Assembly (NCBI GenBank): GCA_020633895.1
Contig: JACKCT010000013.1
Location: 1-64,000 of the forward strand
Source of the DNA: Deltaproteobacteria bacterium
GTDB taxonomy: Bacteria; Lernaellota; Lernaellaia; JACKCT01
DNA length: 64,000 nucleotides
Reading direction: 5' to 3'
Both the position numbers and the translations under genes were made by a program. The notes below the pieces were generated by a model. That model searched no databases. It saw only the letters and a list, made by a program, of their open reading frames with translations, and was not told the origin of the DNA. Below, one piece after another: positions 1 through 8,431 of this stretch (positions are counted from its first letter, which is position 1; the number at the start of each line of letters is the position of its first letter).

Positions 1-38
1 GGAGATCCCCGGTGGAAGTCGCTTCGCTTCAAGTGATT

Positions 39-296
39 CAGAGCCGCGACCTGTAGGGAGCGGGTTGGTCCAACCCGACACAAATCGTTTTCTTCATTTC
101 AGAGGGGTCAAACTCGAACGTTGTTTGCAAAGTACTCCGACGAATCAGAGCCCCAAGCGTAAGCGCGGGGTCGTCGAGCGTGTCGACTCATCGAACGATT
201 TGGACCGCTTGCTGACGCGCGCGGCTCTGTCGGGCGCTGACAACGTTCGCTTTTTACCGAGTCGCCCCAGACCCCTCCCTACCGGTCGGGGCTCCG
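39..296. repeat. Intergenic repeat family A, copy A1 (composite)
   Basis: This lies downstream of the minus-strand glnD stop. Modules seen in order are CAGAGCCGCGACCTGTAGGG (39-58), a TCAGAGCCCCAAGCG module (145-180), a GACCGCTTGCTGACG...CGGCTCTG module (203-230) and the AGACCCCTCCCTAC / GGTCGGGGCTC hairpin (269-294). The same modules recur at 2919, 3941, 11907, 21810, 42020, 45290 and 52069. They begin with AGAGCC and end with its reverse complement, so each module can fold. I see no gene in bases 1-327. Confidence 0.75.
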
Positions 297-327
297 ACGG
301 ACCCACACACCGTAACACCCGCCGCTC

Positions 328-2850
328 CTACCCCAACTCCGCGTGCAACTTCGCGCGCAAGGCCTGGGCGTGTTGGCCGGTGATCTGGTGGCCTTGGGCG
401 TCGACGATATAGAACGCGTCGATAGCGCGCCCGGCGATGGTGTTGACCTTGGCCTGTCGGATGGACACGCCGAACTCGAACAGCGCCTTGGTGATCCGAT
501 AAAGCAGGAACGGCCGATCCGCCGTCCAGACCTCCACCACCGTTTCCTTGCCCGAGGCGTGATTATCCAGACGCACCTCGGTGGCGATATGGGCCTGCGT
601 GTCGCGCAATCCGAAACGCCGCTCGCTTTTGGCCAACACCTCCTCCACCGTCTTTCGGCCCGACAAGATCTCGCCCAGCGTCGACGTCAGCCGCTCGGTC
701 AGGGCCTGCCGGTCGTCGCTCGGATTGCGATTGACGATATGGAAGGTGTCCAGCGCGACGCCGTCCTCGTTGACGAACGCCTGCACGTCCAGCACCGAGA
801 TGCGCTCCGAGGCCAACAGCGCCGCCGCCGTCGCGAACAGGCCCGGCCGGTCCTGAGCGCACATCACGGCGTAGTCACCCTCCTCCTGATCGGTCTCGTG
901 CAGCATCACCACCGGCGCGCTCGTCTCGTCGAATTTCGCCAGCGCCTCCACGTGCTGCCGCGCCCGCTCGGGCGACAGCCACGCCGGCCGACGGCGCTGC
1001 ATCTGCGTCAGGTAGCCTTCGACGACTTTTTCGGACGCCAGCCCCTGAATCGCCTCGGCGATCGCATTGAATTGCTCGTTGCGATCCAGCGCCAGCGATC
1101 CGCGCTGTAAAAACGACAACGCCCGGTTGTACAACGTCTCGATCAGCCGCCCCCGCCACCGCGTCCACACGCCCGGCCCCACCGCGCGCATGTCGCAATA
1201 GGTCAGCACATACAGCGCGTTGAGCGATTCCACGTCGCTGAATTTTTCCGCCAACTCGCGACTGACGACCGGATCCTCCACGTCGCGGGTGTGGGCGGCA
1301 TGGGACAACGACTCATGCTCGCGCACCAGCCGCACGACAAACTCCGTCTCCTGAGGCGACAGATTCAGCCGCAGGCACGCAATCGGCGCCATGCGCGCGC
1401 CCCGCTCCTTGTGACCCGGCCCGCCGACCTTGCCCGTGTCGTGCAGCAGGATCGCCAGACGCAACAGATCCCGTCGCGCCAGACTTGCGGCGATCTCCGG
1501 CAATGGTTCCGGCCCGATGCCCATGAGCAGACGGTCGAAGAATTCCTCCGCCAACAGCGTGTGCTCGTCCGCCGGATAGCTATGGAAGACGTCGTACGGC
1601 ACCAACCCGCGCAATCGGCCGAACTGAGGCACATACGCATCGAGCACATGAATCGAATGCAGTCCCCGCAGGCTGTCGGCGGCCCGGTCCTTGTCCAGCA
1701 GCTTCATGAACGCCGACGCCGCGTCCGGGTCGTCACGGGTGTCGTCGTCCACGATCGTCGCCAAAATCGAGAGGCGCGCGCGGGTGCGTTCGGTGAGTTC
1801 CATGCCGGTGCCGGCCAGACGGCCGAACAGCTCAAACACCGCCGGGGCGTCGTGGAGTTCCAGATCCTTGGGCAGGCGCAGCAAGTCGCCGTTCGCCGTC
1901 GCGCCGGGCACGATGTCGTCGCGCGTCGTGAAATCGCCGCCGCCGATGGCCTCGTCCACCCGGCGGCCGAAGCGGATGATGCGGTCGGCGACGAAAAAAT
2001 AATCCTTGAGCAGCGCCTTGGCCCCCTCGGCCTCGCCCGCGCCTTGATAGCCCAAGTGCCCGGCGATCTCCGGTTGCAGGCTGGCGATCAGCGTGTCCGA
2101 CGGACCCTTCGCCTGGAAATGCAGTTCGTGGCGCAGGCGCAGAAGCAGATCCACCGCCCCTTCCAACTCCGCCCACCCAATGCGCGAATGCACCTTGTTT
2201 TCGATCAGGGCGTCGATCCAGCCGCGACGGCCGTAGCGAACCTTGGCGCGCCAGACGGCCAGGTGATAGTCACGCAGACCGCCCAGCGATTCCTTCACGT
2301 CCGGTTCGAGCACATGGACGCTGGGGGGATAGTCGGGATGCGTCGGGGGCGCGGTCTGGCGACGCAGGGGCGGTAGGTTGGGCTCGGCTAAGAGTTGGTC
2401 GACCCGCTCGCTGAACGCGGCGGCCGCGGTCTTGTCCCCGGCGACGAACCGGGCGTCGATAAGCGTGGACAGGCCTTCCGGGTCGTCCCGGCCCAGTTGC
2501 AACGCGGCGGAAACGCGATGGACCCGGTGGCCGGTTTTGGCTTTGGCGTCCCATAGGGGGTAGAGCATAGCCTCGGCGATCGGCTCGATGACCGCGTCGC
2601 TTACATCGTCGGGGGCGAGCAGCAGAAAATCCACGTCCGAATAGATCGACGGATCCCGCCGCCCCAGCGAGCCGGTGGTCCAAAGTGTCAGCCCCGCCTT
2701 CGGCCCTCCGGCGGCCTCGAAAAGCGTCGCCAGCGTCCGATCCCAAAACGCCGCCATGCGCCCGGCGACCTCGTACCCGCCCGCGCCCTTGCGATGGGCG
2801 GCCTTGAGCTGCTTGCGCGTTTCGATGAGTTTTTCGCGAATCGCATCCAT
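328..2850 (-). CDS. glnD: GlnD, bifunctional [protein-PII] uridylyltransferase / uridylyl-removing enzyme
   Basis: This cytoplasmic nitrogen-status sensor adds UMP to PII proteins when glutamine is low and removes it when glutamine is high. The 840 residues match the family length. Seen in order: the nucleotidyltransferase motif GSLGRRDPSIYSDVD at residues 60-74, an HD domain with LLHDTGK near residue 470 (the removal site), and two C-terminal ACT domains beginning near DRPGLFATAAAL (about 660) and DRPFLLYRITKAL (about 775), which bind glutamine in this family. The ATG at 2850 gives a normal N-terminus. No PII gene (glnB/glnK) or glutamine synthetase lies nearby, so the gene stands alone. Repeats flank it on both sides. 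Confidence 0.96.
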   Translation of the reverse strand: MDAIREKLIETRKQLKAAHRKGAGGYEVAGRMAAFWDRTLATLFEAAGGPKAGLTLWTTGSLGRRDPSIYSDVDFLLLAPDDVSDAVIEPIAEAMLYPLWDAKAKTGHRVHRVSAALQLGRDDPEGLSTLIDARFVAGDKTAAAAFSERVDQLLAEPNLPPLRRQTAPPTHPDYPPSVHVLEPDVKESLGGLRDYHLAVWRAKVRYGRRGWIDALIENKVHSRIGWAELEGAVDLLLRLRHELHFQAKGPSDTLIASLQPEIAGHLGYQGAGEAEGAKALLKDYFFVADRIIRFGRRVDEAIGGGDFTTRDDIVPGATANGDLLRLPKDLELHDAPAVFELFGRLAGTGMELTERTRARLSILATIVDDDTRDDPDAASAFMKLLDKDRAADSLRGLHSIHVLDAYVPQFGRLRGLVPYDVFHSYPADEHTLLAEEFFDRLLMGIGPEPLPEIAASLARRDLLRLAILLHDTGKVGGPGHKERGARMAPIACLRLNLSPQETEFVVRLVREHESLSHAAHTRDVEDPVVSRELAEKFSDVESLNALYVLTYCDMRAVGPGVWTRWRGRLIETLYNRALSFLQRGSLALDRNEQFNAIAEAIQGLASEKVVEGYLTQMQRRRPAWLSPERARQHVEALAKFDETSAPVVMLHETDQEEGDYAVMCAQDRPGLFATAAALLASERISVLDVQAFVNEDGVALDTFHIVNRNPSDDRQALTERLTSTLGEILSGRKTVEEVLAKSERRFGLRDTQAHIATEVRLDNHASGKETVVEVWTADRPFLLYRITKALFEFGVSIRQAKVNTIAGRAIDAFYIVDAQGHQITGQHAQALRAKLHAELG

Positions 2851-2918
2851 CGCTTTTCAAGTAGCCGGGAATGGGGGCGAAAGGCAAGGCGGGGGACAAT
2901 TGTCTTTGGGAGGATCCG

Positions 2919-3036
2919 TCAGAGCCGCGCACGGTAGTAAGCGGTTTGGTGAAACCTGGCACGCCACGAACGATGTTTATCAACGAACGAGGCGTACAGG
3001 GTCGTACCAGACCCCTCCCTACCGGTCGGGGCTCTG
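2919..3036. repeat. Intergenic repeat family A, copy A2
   Basis: This is a nearly complete simple copy. It starts CAGAGCCGCGCACGGTAGTA, passes through GGCACGCCACGAACGA, and ends in the AGACCCCTCCCTAC / GGTCGGGGCTCTG hairpin. It occupies the divergent region between glnD and the gene at 3096, so here it sits upstream of both genes, unlike most other copies. Confidence 0.75.
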
Positions 3037-3095
3037 TTCGGTCGTAATCGTATTCTCCTAGCCTATCCCAACGCGCGTATGGCAAACTCCCGCCC

Positions 3096-3551
3096 ATGGC
3101 GTCGTCCCCCACCTCCATCACTTGGACCAGTTGGCCGATGCGCGACCGAGCGTCGTCGTTGCTGATCGTCGTGCCGGTCGGGGCGGCGGCGCTGGGGGCG
3201 GTGTACCTGCTGACCGGGCAATGGCCGTGGGTGCCCCTGGCCGGTGTGATATTGCTCATCGGCCTGCGCGATTATTTCCTGCCCGTGCGCTACACCGTCG
3301 ACGAGCACGGCGCCCATGCCCGATATGTCCTGCACACCCGTCGTCGCGATTGGAGCCGAATCAAGCGCGTCGTCGCCGAGGCGAACGGCGTCTTTTTTTC
3401 GCCCTATGTCGCCCCCTCGCGCCTGGAAAACCACCGGGGGTTGTTCTGCCGATTCACCGACAATCGCGAGGCGGTCCTGGCCGTCGTCGCGCGACACCAC
3501 ACGGTCGAGCGCGCCGAATCCGCCGCTCGGGCGTCGTCGGAGGCCGCGTGA
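3096..3551 (+). CDS. Small membrane protein with PH-like C-terminal domain, function unknown
   Basis: The 151-residue protein has two hydrophobic segments (about residues 22-40 and 44-58). A soluble domain follows, with YTVDEHGAHARY, a WSRIKRV strand and a PSRLENHRGLF...NREAVLAVV end. That layout resembles small PH-like proteins of Planctomycetes and deltaproteobacteria whose role is unknown. The C-terminal domain should face the cytoplasm. Its stop codon overlaps the GTG start of the next gene by four bases, so the two are co-translated. No clear ribosome binding site precedes the chosen ATG; a second ATG at 3138 is possible. Confidence 0.75.
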   Translation: MASSPTSITWTSWPMRDRASSLLIVVPVGAAALGAVYLLTGQWPWVPLAGVILLIGLRDYFLPVRYTVDEHGAHARYVLHTRRRDWSRIKRVVAEANGVFFSPYVAPSRLENHRGLFCRFTDNREAVLAVVARHHTVERAESAARASSEAA

Positions 3552-3880
3552 GCTGGCTGGATTCCCTCAAGCATGCCTTCGCCATCGACCACGAGGGCGA
3601 ACGCACCTTTACCGACGAGGAACGAGCGCTCGCCGGACGCATCGCCGAAAAAATCGTCGGCCGTCAGATGACGACGCCGGCGTTGCTGTTTCTCGAATCG
3701 GCCCGGCCGCTCAATTTCCTCGGCTCCCAAGCCTTGGCCGTGTTCGAGCCGATGGTCGGCGGCCTGGTCTCAGGCGACGACTACGCCCACCTGCGCCGAT
3801 TGCTGGAAAAACGCGGCAGTGTGGATTTGCTGCTCGACGCGATCGAGGCGGCGGAAAAAGAGAGCGCGAAAAATCGATAA
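3548..3880 (+). CDS. Small conserved soluble protein, function unknown
   Basis: The 110-residue product begins MSWLDSLKHAFAID from a GTG at 3548 that overlaps the preceding stop. The signature TTPALLFLESARPLNFLGSQ, followed by AVFEPMV, is one I associate with short uncharacterised proteins in myxobacterial and other deltaproteobacterial genomes. There is no signal peptide or membrane segment. The C-terminal half is predicted helical. The overlap with the PH-like membrane protein suggests a shared function. A family B hairpin starts two bases after its stop. Confidence 0.75.
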   Translation: MSWLDSLKHAFAIDHEGERTFTDEERALAGRIAEKIVGRQMTTPALLFLESARPLNFLGSQALAVFEPMVGGLVSGDDYAHLRRLLEKRGSVDLLLDAIEAAEKESAKNR

Positions 3881-3882
3881 CC

Positions 3883-3929
3883 GGGTGCCACACTTGCACG
3901 ACGACGAATGTCGGCGGGAAGGTGTGAAT
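3883..3929 (+). repeat. 3'-end hairpin repeat family B, copy B1
   Basis: It begins GGGTGCCACACTT and ends GGTGTGAAT, with inner arms that pair imperfectly. It starts two bases after the stop of the 3548-3880 gene, in the same orientation as that gene. A family A repeat follows immediately. Confidence 0.7.
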
Positions 3930-3940
3930 GCGATGCTCGA

Positions 3941-4216
3941 CAGAGCCACGCGCTGCTTGCCTCGCCGAAGCCTTGGCGAAGGCTGATAGCGAGCGGGGGA
4001 CGAGATCGTTGTCCGCAAAGGACTCGCCCAATCAGAGCCCCAAGCGTCAGCGCGGGGTCGTCGAGCGGTTCGACTCAGCGAGGGCTTTGGACCGCTTGCT
4101 CACCAGCCTTCGCCAAGGCTACGGCATGGCTAGCTGCGCGCGGCTCTGACGAGCATGGACATCGTAAGATTCGAACCAGTTCGAACCGGACCGCTGACTA
4201 CCGTGCGCGGCTCTGA
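3941..4216. repeat. Intergenic repeat family A, copy A3 (composite)
   Basis: Modules seen are CAGAGCCACGCGCTGC, a CCTTGGCGAAGGCT unit and its inverted partner CCTTCGCCAAGGCT, TCAGAGCCCCAAGCG, and two terminal CGGCTCTGA ends. It fills most of the 440-base gap between 3880 and the MutL-like gene. Apart from B1, A3 and a possible promoter I see nothing else in the gap. Confidence 0.7.
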
Positions 4217-4270
4217 AAGGTCGAACGCGGCTCCGACGGACCGCGCACCCCATGCCGGTTTCCTCTTGTC

Positions 4271-4299
4271 TTGATACCCCTCCCAAACGCGGGTAAACA
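4271..4299 (+). promoter_or_regulatory. Possible sigma-70 promoter of the MutL-like gene pair
   Basis: TTGATA (4271-4276), a 17-base spacer and TAAACA (4294-4299) place transcription start about 15 bases before the ATG at 4321. The -35 box is good and the -10 box is weak. Confidence 0.3.
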
Positions 4300-4320
4300 G
4301 GGGACTCGATTTCTTTCCCC

Positions 4321-6177
4321 ATGGGGCGGGCGCGCGTGGCCATCAATCCAGCCGACATCAAGGTCATCCTGGCGACGGACTGCGGTTCGACGACCACCAA
4401 GGCGATTTTGATTCAAAAAATCGGCGACGAATACCGCCAGACGCATCGCGGCGAGGCCCCGACGACCGTCGAGGCGCCCTTCGAAGACGTGACCATGGGC
4501 GTGCTCAACGCCGTGACCGAGGTGGGGGAACTGGCCGGTCGACGACTGGTGGACGACGAAGGCAACATCATCCGCCCCGCCACCGAAACCGAAGGCTGCG
4601 ACATCTACATCTCCACCTCGTCGGCCGGCGGCGGCTTGCAGATGATGGTCGCCGGGGTGGTGCGCAAAATGACCGCCGAATCCGCCGAACGCGCGGCCCT
4701 GGGCGCCGGGTCCATCGTCATGGACGTCATCTGCTCCAACGACCACCGCCTGCCCCACCAGCAAATCGAACGTATCCGCCAACTGCGCCCGGATATGATC
4801 CTGCTCTCCGGCGGCATCGACGGCGGCACGCAAAGCCATGTGGTCGAATTGGCCCAGATTATCGCTGCGGCCAACCCGCGCCCGCGCCTGGGATCGGACT
4901 ACAACCTGCCGGTCATTTACGCGGGCAACAAGGACGCACGGGAGCACGTGGCCGAGGAATTGGAAAAAAAGACGCACCTGTTCGTCGTGGACAATCTGCG
5001 TCCGGTGCTGGAGCAGGAAAACCTGGCCCCGGCTCGGGAAAAGATCCACGAACTGTTCATGGAGCACGTCATGGCCCAGGCCCCGGGCTACGCCAAGCTT
5101 ATGGCCATGACCGACGCGCCGATCATGCCGACCCCCGCCGCCGTGGGGAACATCCTCAAAACCATCGCCGAGCAAAACGACATCAACGCAGTGTGCGTGG
5201 ATATCGGCGGGGCAACGACGGATGTCTTCTCCGTGTTCGACAAGCAGTTCAACCGCACCGTCTCGGCCAATCTGGGCATGAGCTATTCCATCTCCAACGT
5301 CTTCGCCGAGGCGGGCTTGGCCAATATCGCGCGCTGGGTGCCCTACGACCTGAACGAGCAGGATCTGCGCGACAACGTGAAAAACAAGATGATCCGGCCG
5401 ACCACGATCCCCCAATCCATGGGTTCCCTGGTCTTCGAACAGGCCATCGCCAAGGAGGCGTTGCGCCTGGCGTTTATCCAGCACAAATCCTTCGCCACCA
5501 GTCTCAAGGGCGTCCAGCAGCAACGCACCATCGGCGATGTGTTCTCCCAGGAAACCGCGGGCGAGACGCTGGTGGACATGATGAAGCTGGACTTGCTGGT
5601 GGGCTCGGGGGGTGTGCTGTCCCACGCGCCGCGCATGAGCCAGACGGCGATGATGCTTATCGACTCGTTCCAGCCGACCGGGTTCACCCGCCTGGCCAAG
5701 GACTCGATCTTCATGATGCCCCATTTGGGCGTGGCGGCTCAGGTGCATCCCGAGGCGGCGACCGAGGTGTTCACCAAGGACTGCCTGGTCTTCCTGGGCA
5801 CGTGCCTGTGCCCGGTCGGATCGGGCAAGGCCGGCAAGGAAACAGGCACTTATTCGATCAAATTCCCCGACGGCAAGGTCGAGGAAGGCGCGCTGATCTA
5901 CAACACCACCAAGGTCTTCCCCCTACCCGACGGACAGACGGCCCAAGTGACCTTCAAACCCGCGCGCGGATTCGACGTGGGCGGCGGCAAGGGCCAGGAA
6001 GTCACCCGCGAGGTGCACGGCGGCGAAGTGGGATTGATCCTGGACGGACGGCCGCGTCCGATCGTGCTGCCGGAAAAACCCGCCGACCGGGTGGCCGAAC
6101 TGCAAGCGTGGATGAGCGCCCTGGACGCCTATCCCATGGACCGACTGCATCAGGTGGCCGAAAGCGCCGCCGGTTAG
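4321..6177 (+). CDS. MutL/GlmL-family ASKHA ATPase (glutamate mutase L-like)
   Basis: The 618-residue protein has the two phosphate-binding signatures of the actin/Hsp70/sugar-kinase fold: ATDCGSTTTKAIL at residues 18-30 and CVDIGGATTDVFSV near 295. It belongs to the family named after GlmL/MutL, whose gene lies between the two subunits of B12-dependent glutamate mutase in clostridia and is thought to assist that enzyme. No mutase subunit is present here. The only partner is the barrel-sandwich protein at 6196, 18 bases downstream, so the function is probably different. Length and both signatures are intact. The start could also be the GTG at 4336. Confidence 0.85.
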   Translation: MGRARVAINPADIKVILATDCGSTTTKAILIQKIGDEYRQTHRGEAPTTVEAPFEDVTMGVLNAVTEVGELAGRRLVDDEGNIIRPATETEGCDIYISTSSAGGGLQMMVAGVVRKMTAESAERAALGAGSIVMDVICSNDHRLPHQQIERIRQLRPDMILLSGGIDGGTQSHVVELAQIIAAANPRPRLGSDYNLPVIYAGNKDAREHVAEELEKKTHLFVVDNLRPVLEQENLAPAREKIHELFMEHVMAQAPGYAKLMAMTDAPIMPTPAAVGNILKTIAEQNDINAVCVDIGGATTDVFSVFDKQFNRTVSANLGMSYSISNVFAEAGLANIARWVPYDLNEQDLRDNVKNKMIRPTTIPQSMGSLVFEQAIAKEALRLAFIQHKSFATSLKGVQQQRTIGDVFSQETAGETLVDMMKLDLLVGSGGVLSHAPRMSQTAMMLIDSFQPTGFTRLAKDSIFMMPHLGVAAQVHPEAATEVFTKDCLVFLGTCLCPVGSGKAGKETGTYSIKFPDGKVEEGALIYNTTKVFPLPDGQTAQVTFKPARGFDVGGGKGQEVTREVHGGEVGLILDGRPRPIVLPEKPADRVAELQAWMSALDAYPMDRLHQVAESAAG

Positions 6178-6195
6178 AACGAGGAAGCCCGACCC

Positions 6196-7320
6196 ATGGC
6201 CCATGCCTACACCCCCGGCTTGAAAGTCACCACCGGCATGACGCTGCGCAAGCGGCGCATCCTGCCGCTCAAGGGCGAGGTGGTGGTGCGGGTGGGGCAG
6301 GACGTGGCGCCCGATGACGTGGTCGCCCGCACGAGCCTGCCCGGCGACGCGACCCTGGTGAATGTCGCCGGATTGCTGGGCGTGTCCGCCGACGAAGTGC
6401 CCGACGCGATGGTCAAGAAAGTCGGCGAGCACGTGGAAAAAGACGAGATCCTCGCCGAGGCCAAGAGCTTTTTCGGTCTGTTCAAATCCAACGCCAAATC
6501 CACCATGACCGGCACCGTCGAGGACGTGAACAAAGTCACCGGCCAGGTGCTGCTGCGCGGCGCGCCCGTGCCCGTCGAGGTCAAGGCCTACGTCCGGGGC
6601 AAGGTCGTCGAAATCGTGCCCGAAGAGGGATGCGTGGTGGAGACGTACGGCACGTTCGTGCAGGGGATCTTCGGCATCGGCGGCGAAACGCACGGCCCGC
6701 TGGTCATGGCTTGCGAGTCCCCGGACCAGCACCTCACGCCCGAACGGATCAAGGACGAGCACGCCGGAGCAATCATCGTCGGAGGCAACCTCGTCACCGC
6801 CGAGGCGCTCAAGAAGGCGATCAAGATCGGGGTCAAAGGCGTCGTCGCCGGCGGCTTCCACGACAAGGATCTCAAGGATTTCCTGGGTTACGACCTGGGC
6901 GTGGCGATCACCGGGCACGAGACGCTGGGTGTCACGCTGGTCGTGACCGAAGGCTTCGGCCAGGTGGACATGGCGAAAAAAACCTACGACATCCTGGCCG
7001 CTCACGAGGGGCGCGAGGCTTGCGTCAACGGCGCAACGCAGATCCGCGCCGGCGTCATCCGACCCGAGGTGGTCATCCCCATGGACCCCGGCGACGAAGC
7101 CCTCGTCGCCCACGAGGTGTCCCACGGCCTGGACCTGGGCGCCATGATCCGGGTGATCCGCGTCCCCTACTTCGGACGCATCGGCAAGGTCACGTCCCTG
7201 CCCGCCGAACCGGTTGTGCTCGACTCCGAATCCAAGGCCCGCATCCTGGAAGTGCATCTGGACGGCGACCCCGCGCCGGTGCAGGTTCCCCGCGCGAACG
7301 TCGAACTGATCGAATCCTAA
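6196..7320 (+). CDS. Barrel-sandwich / KOW-like protein partnered with the MutL-like ATPase
   Basis: The 374 residues show no signal peptide. Residues about 20-110 read like a biotinyl-lipoyl-type barrel sandwich (LKGEVVVRVGQDVAPDDVVA; KVGEHVEKDEILAEAKSFF; TMTGTVEDVNKVTGQVLL). The middle contains Gly-rich turns (FGIGGETHGPL; AGAIIVGGNLV; GVKGVVAGGFHDKDL). The C-terminus has a KOW-like strand pattern, YFGRIGKVTSLPAEPVVL. I do not recognise a named family. There is no lysine in a typical MKM lipoyl context, so covalent modification is not supported. It lies 18 bases after the MutL-like gene and is surely co-transcribed. Confidence 0.8.
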   Translation: MAHAYTPGLKVTTGMTLRKRRILPLKGEVVVRVGQDVAPDDVVARTSLPGDATLVNVAGLLGVSADEVPDAMVKKVGEHVEKDEILAEAKSFFGLFKSNAKSTMTGTVEDVNKVTGQVLLRGAPVPVEVKAYVRGKVVEIVPEEGCVVETYGTFVQGIFGIGGETHGPLVMACESPDQHLTPERIKDEHAGAIIVGGNLVTAEALKKAIKIGVKGVVAGGFHDKDLKDFLGYDLGVAITGHETLGVTLVVTEGFGQVDMAKKTYDILAAHEGREACVNGATQIRAGVIRPEVVIPMDPGDEALVAHEVSHGLDLGAMIRVIRVPYFGRIGKVTSLPAEPVVLDSESKARILEVHLDGDPAPVQVPRANVELIES

Positions 7321-7330
7321 TCCGCTTCGC

Positions 7331-8251
7331 CTACGACCCGGCGATGTCCGATGTCGCCCAGCCGGGCAACTTCGCCGCCTGCTTGAGCCATTTCTTCAAC
7401 TGCGCCTCGTCCAGATCGTCTTCATGCACGTCGATCCAACGGGCTTCCTTGGCCTGGCCGCCGGGCGGGACGGGGTTGAGCGAGGTGCCTTGGAAGAAGG
7501 TGACTTTCACGGCCTTGGTGAAGGTGTGAAAGCTGACGAACCACCCCTGGCCGTCGATGCCGTAAAAGGGCGAATTCCATTTCACGGCCTTGCGCGCCTT
7601 GGGAACGGTTTTCATGATCAGTGCGTCCAGGCGCCGTCCCACGTCGCTTTTCCAGCCGGGCATGGCGTCGATGTAAGCCTGAACCGGCGCGTCGCCCTCG
7701 GCCTTGGCGATCTGAGGATTGCCGCCGGAAAGGAGCTTCGGCTTCTTGGGCGCTGATTTTTTTGCCTCCGTCTTCTTCAAGAGGCTTTCGCGCGAGCCCT
7801 TGCTCTTGGGCACGGAGTGCGTCGTGTTGTAGGCCATCGCCTCGCGAAACAGGGCCTTCAGATCGGTCTTGTTGATTTTGTCGCCTTGGTAGATGTCGAT
7901 CGCCCGCCACTTGTTGCCGTCCAGGCCGTTGTTGAACAGCTTCTTCGGGTCCCTGAGTTGGGCGCCGTGGAGGAAGGTGATCTTCACCTTGTCCTTGAAG
8001 GCGTTGGCGTGGGCATACATCCCCTCGTGCGACCAGACGGGGGTGCCTTTCCATTTCCATTCCTCGACCACGCCCGGATCGACCTCGTGAACGATCCGCC
8101 GGATTTCGGCCATCCACTCGCCCCGCCAATCGGTCAGCCCGGCGATATGCCGGTCGATGCGCTCGGACGCGCCCATCAGGTCGGGGGACTTGGAGGGCTC
8201 CCGGGGCGGTTTTGCCGCTGGATTCGACTTTTTCGACGGGGTTTTAGTCAT
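7331..8251 (-). CDS. Tandem DUF1801 (YdhG-like) protein
   Basis: The 306-residue cytoplasmic protein carries two copies of the DUF1801 fold. The N-terminal copy runs from about residue 30 to 130 (VVEEWKWKGTPVWSHEG...KVKITFLHGAQL). The C-terminal copy runs from about 185 to 300 (VPKARKAVKWNSPFYGIDGQGWFVSFHTF...KVTFFQGTSL). A Lys/Ser/Pro-rich linker joins them and another Lys/Pro-rich stretch precedes them. The family has an iron-chaperone-like (frataxin-type) structure but no settled function. It converges on the 6196 gene with only 10 bases between stops. Confidence 0.85.
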   Translation of the reverse strand: MTKTPSKKSNPAAKPPREPSKSPDLMGASERIDRHIAGLTDWRGEWMAEIRRIVHEVDPGVVEEWKWKGTPVWSHEGMYAHANAFKDKVKITFLHGAQLRDPKKLFNNGLDGNKWRAIDIYQGDKINKTDLKALFREAMAYNTTHSVPKSKGSRESLLKKTEAKKSAPKKPKLLSGGNPQIAKAEGDAPVQAYIDAMPGWKSDVGRRLDALIMKTVPKARKAVKWNSPFYGIDGQGWFVSFHTFTKAVKVTFFQGTSLNPVPPGGQAKEARWIDVHEDDLDEAQLKKWLKQAAKLPGWATSDIAGS

Positions 8252-8365
8252 GCCCTAGTCTTAATTTCGCGGCCGGATTCGTGTCAATGAGCCGCTTTAC
8301 CGGGGGTGATCTTCCCCCACCGTCGCGCAAGTTGGCCGCCGGTCGGGGAAATCCCGATTCGCACC

Positions 8366-8394
8366 TTGACGGAAGGCGGACAGAAAACGACAAT
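8366..8394 (+). promoter_or_regulatory. Possible sigma-70 promoter of the beta-propeller lipoprotein gene
   Basis: TTGACG (8366-8371) and GACAAT (8389-8394) are separated by 17 bases, about 38 bases before the ATG. The two boxes match consensus at 5/6 and 4/6. Confidence 0.35.
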
Positions 8395-8431
8395 GCCCCG
8401 TAATACCTGGGGATATGACCAAGGGGATCCA

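Noticed and set aside
4160-4185. GATTCGAACC and GTTCGAACC, which resemble tRNA T-arms
   Set aside because: No acceptor, D or anticodon arms can be formed around them; they belong to repeat A3.
5923-7257. Long antisense frame over the barrel-sandwich protein gene, and similar ones at 4198-5748 and 14177-15406
   Set aside because: They mirror confirmed genes, are rich in His, Asp, Gly and Val as expected for shadows, and lack ribosome binding sites.
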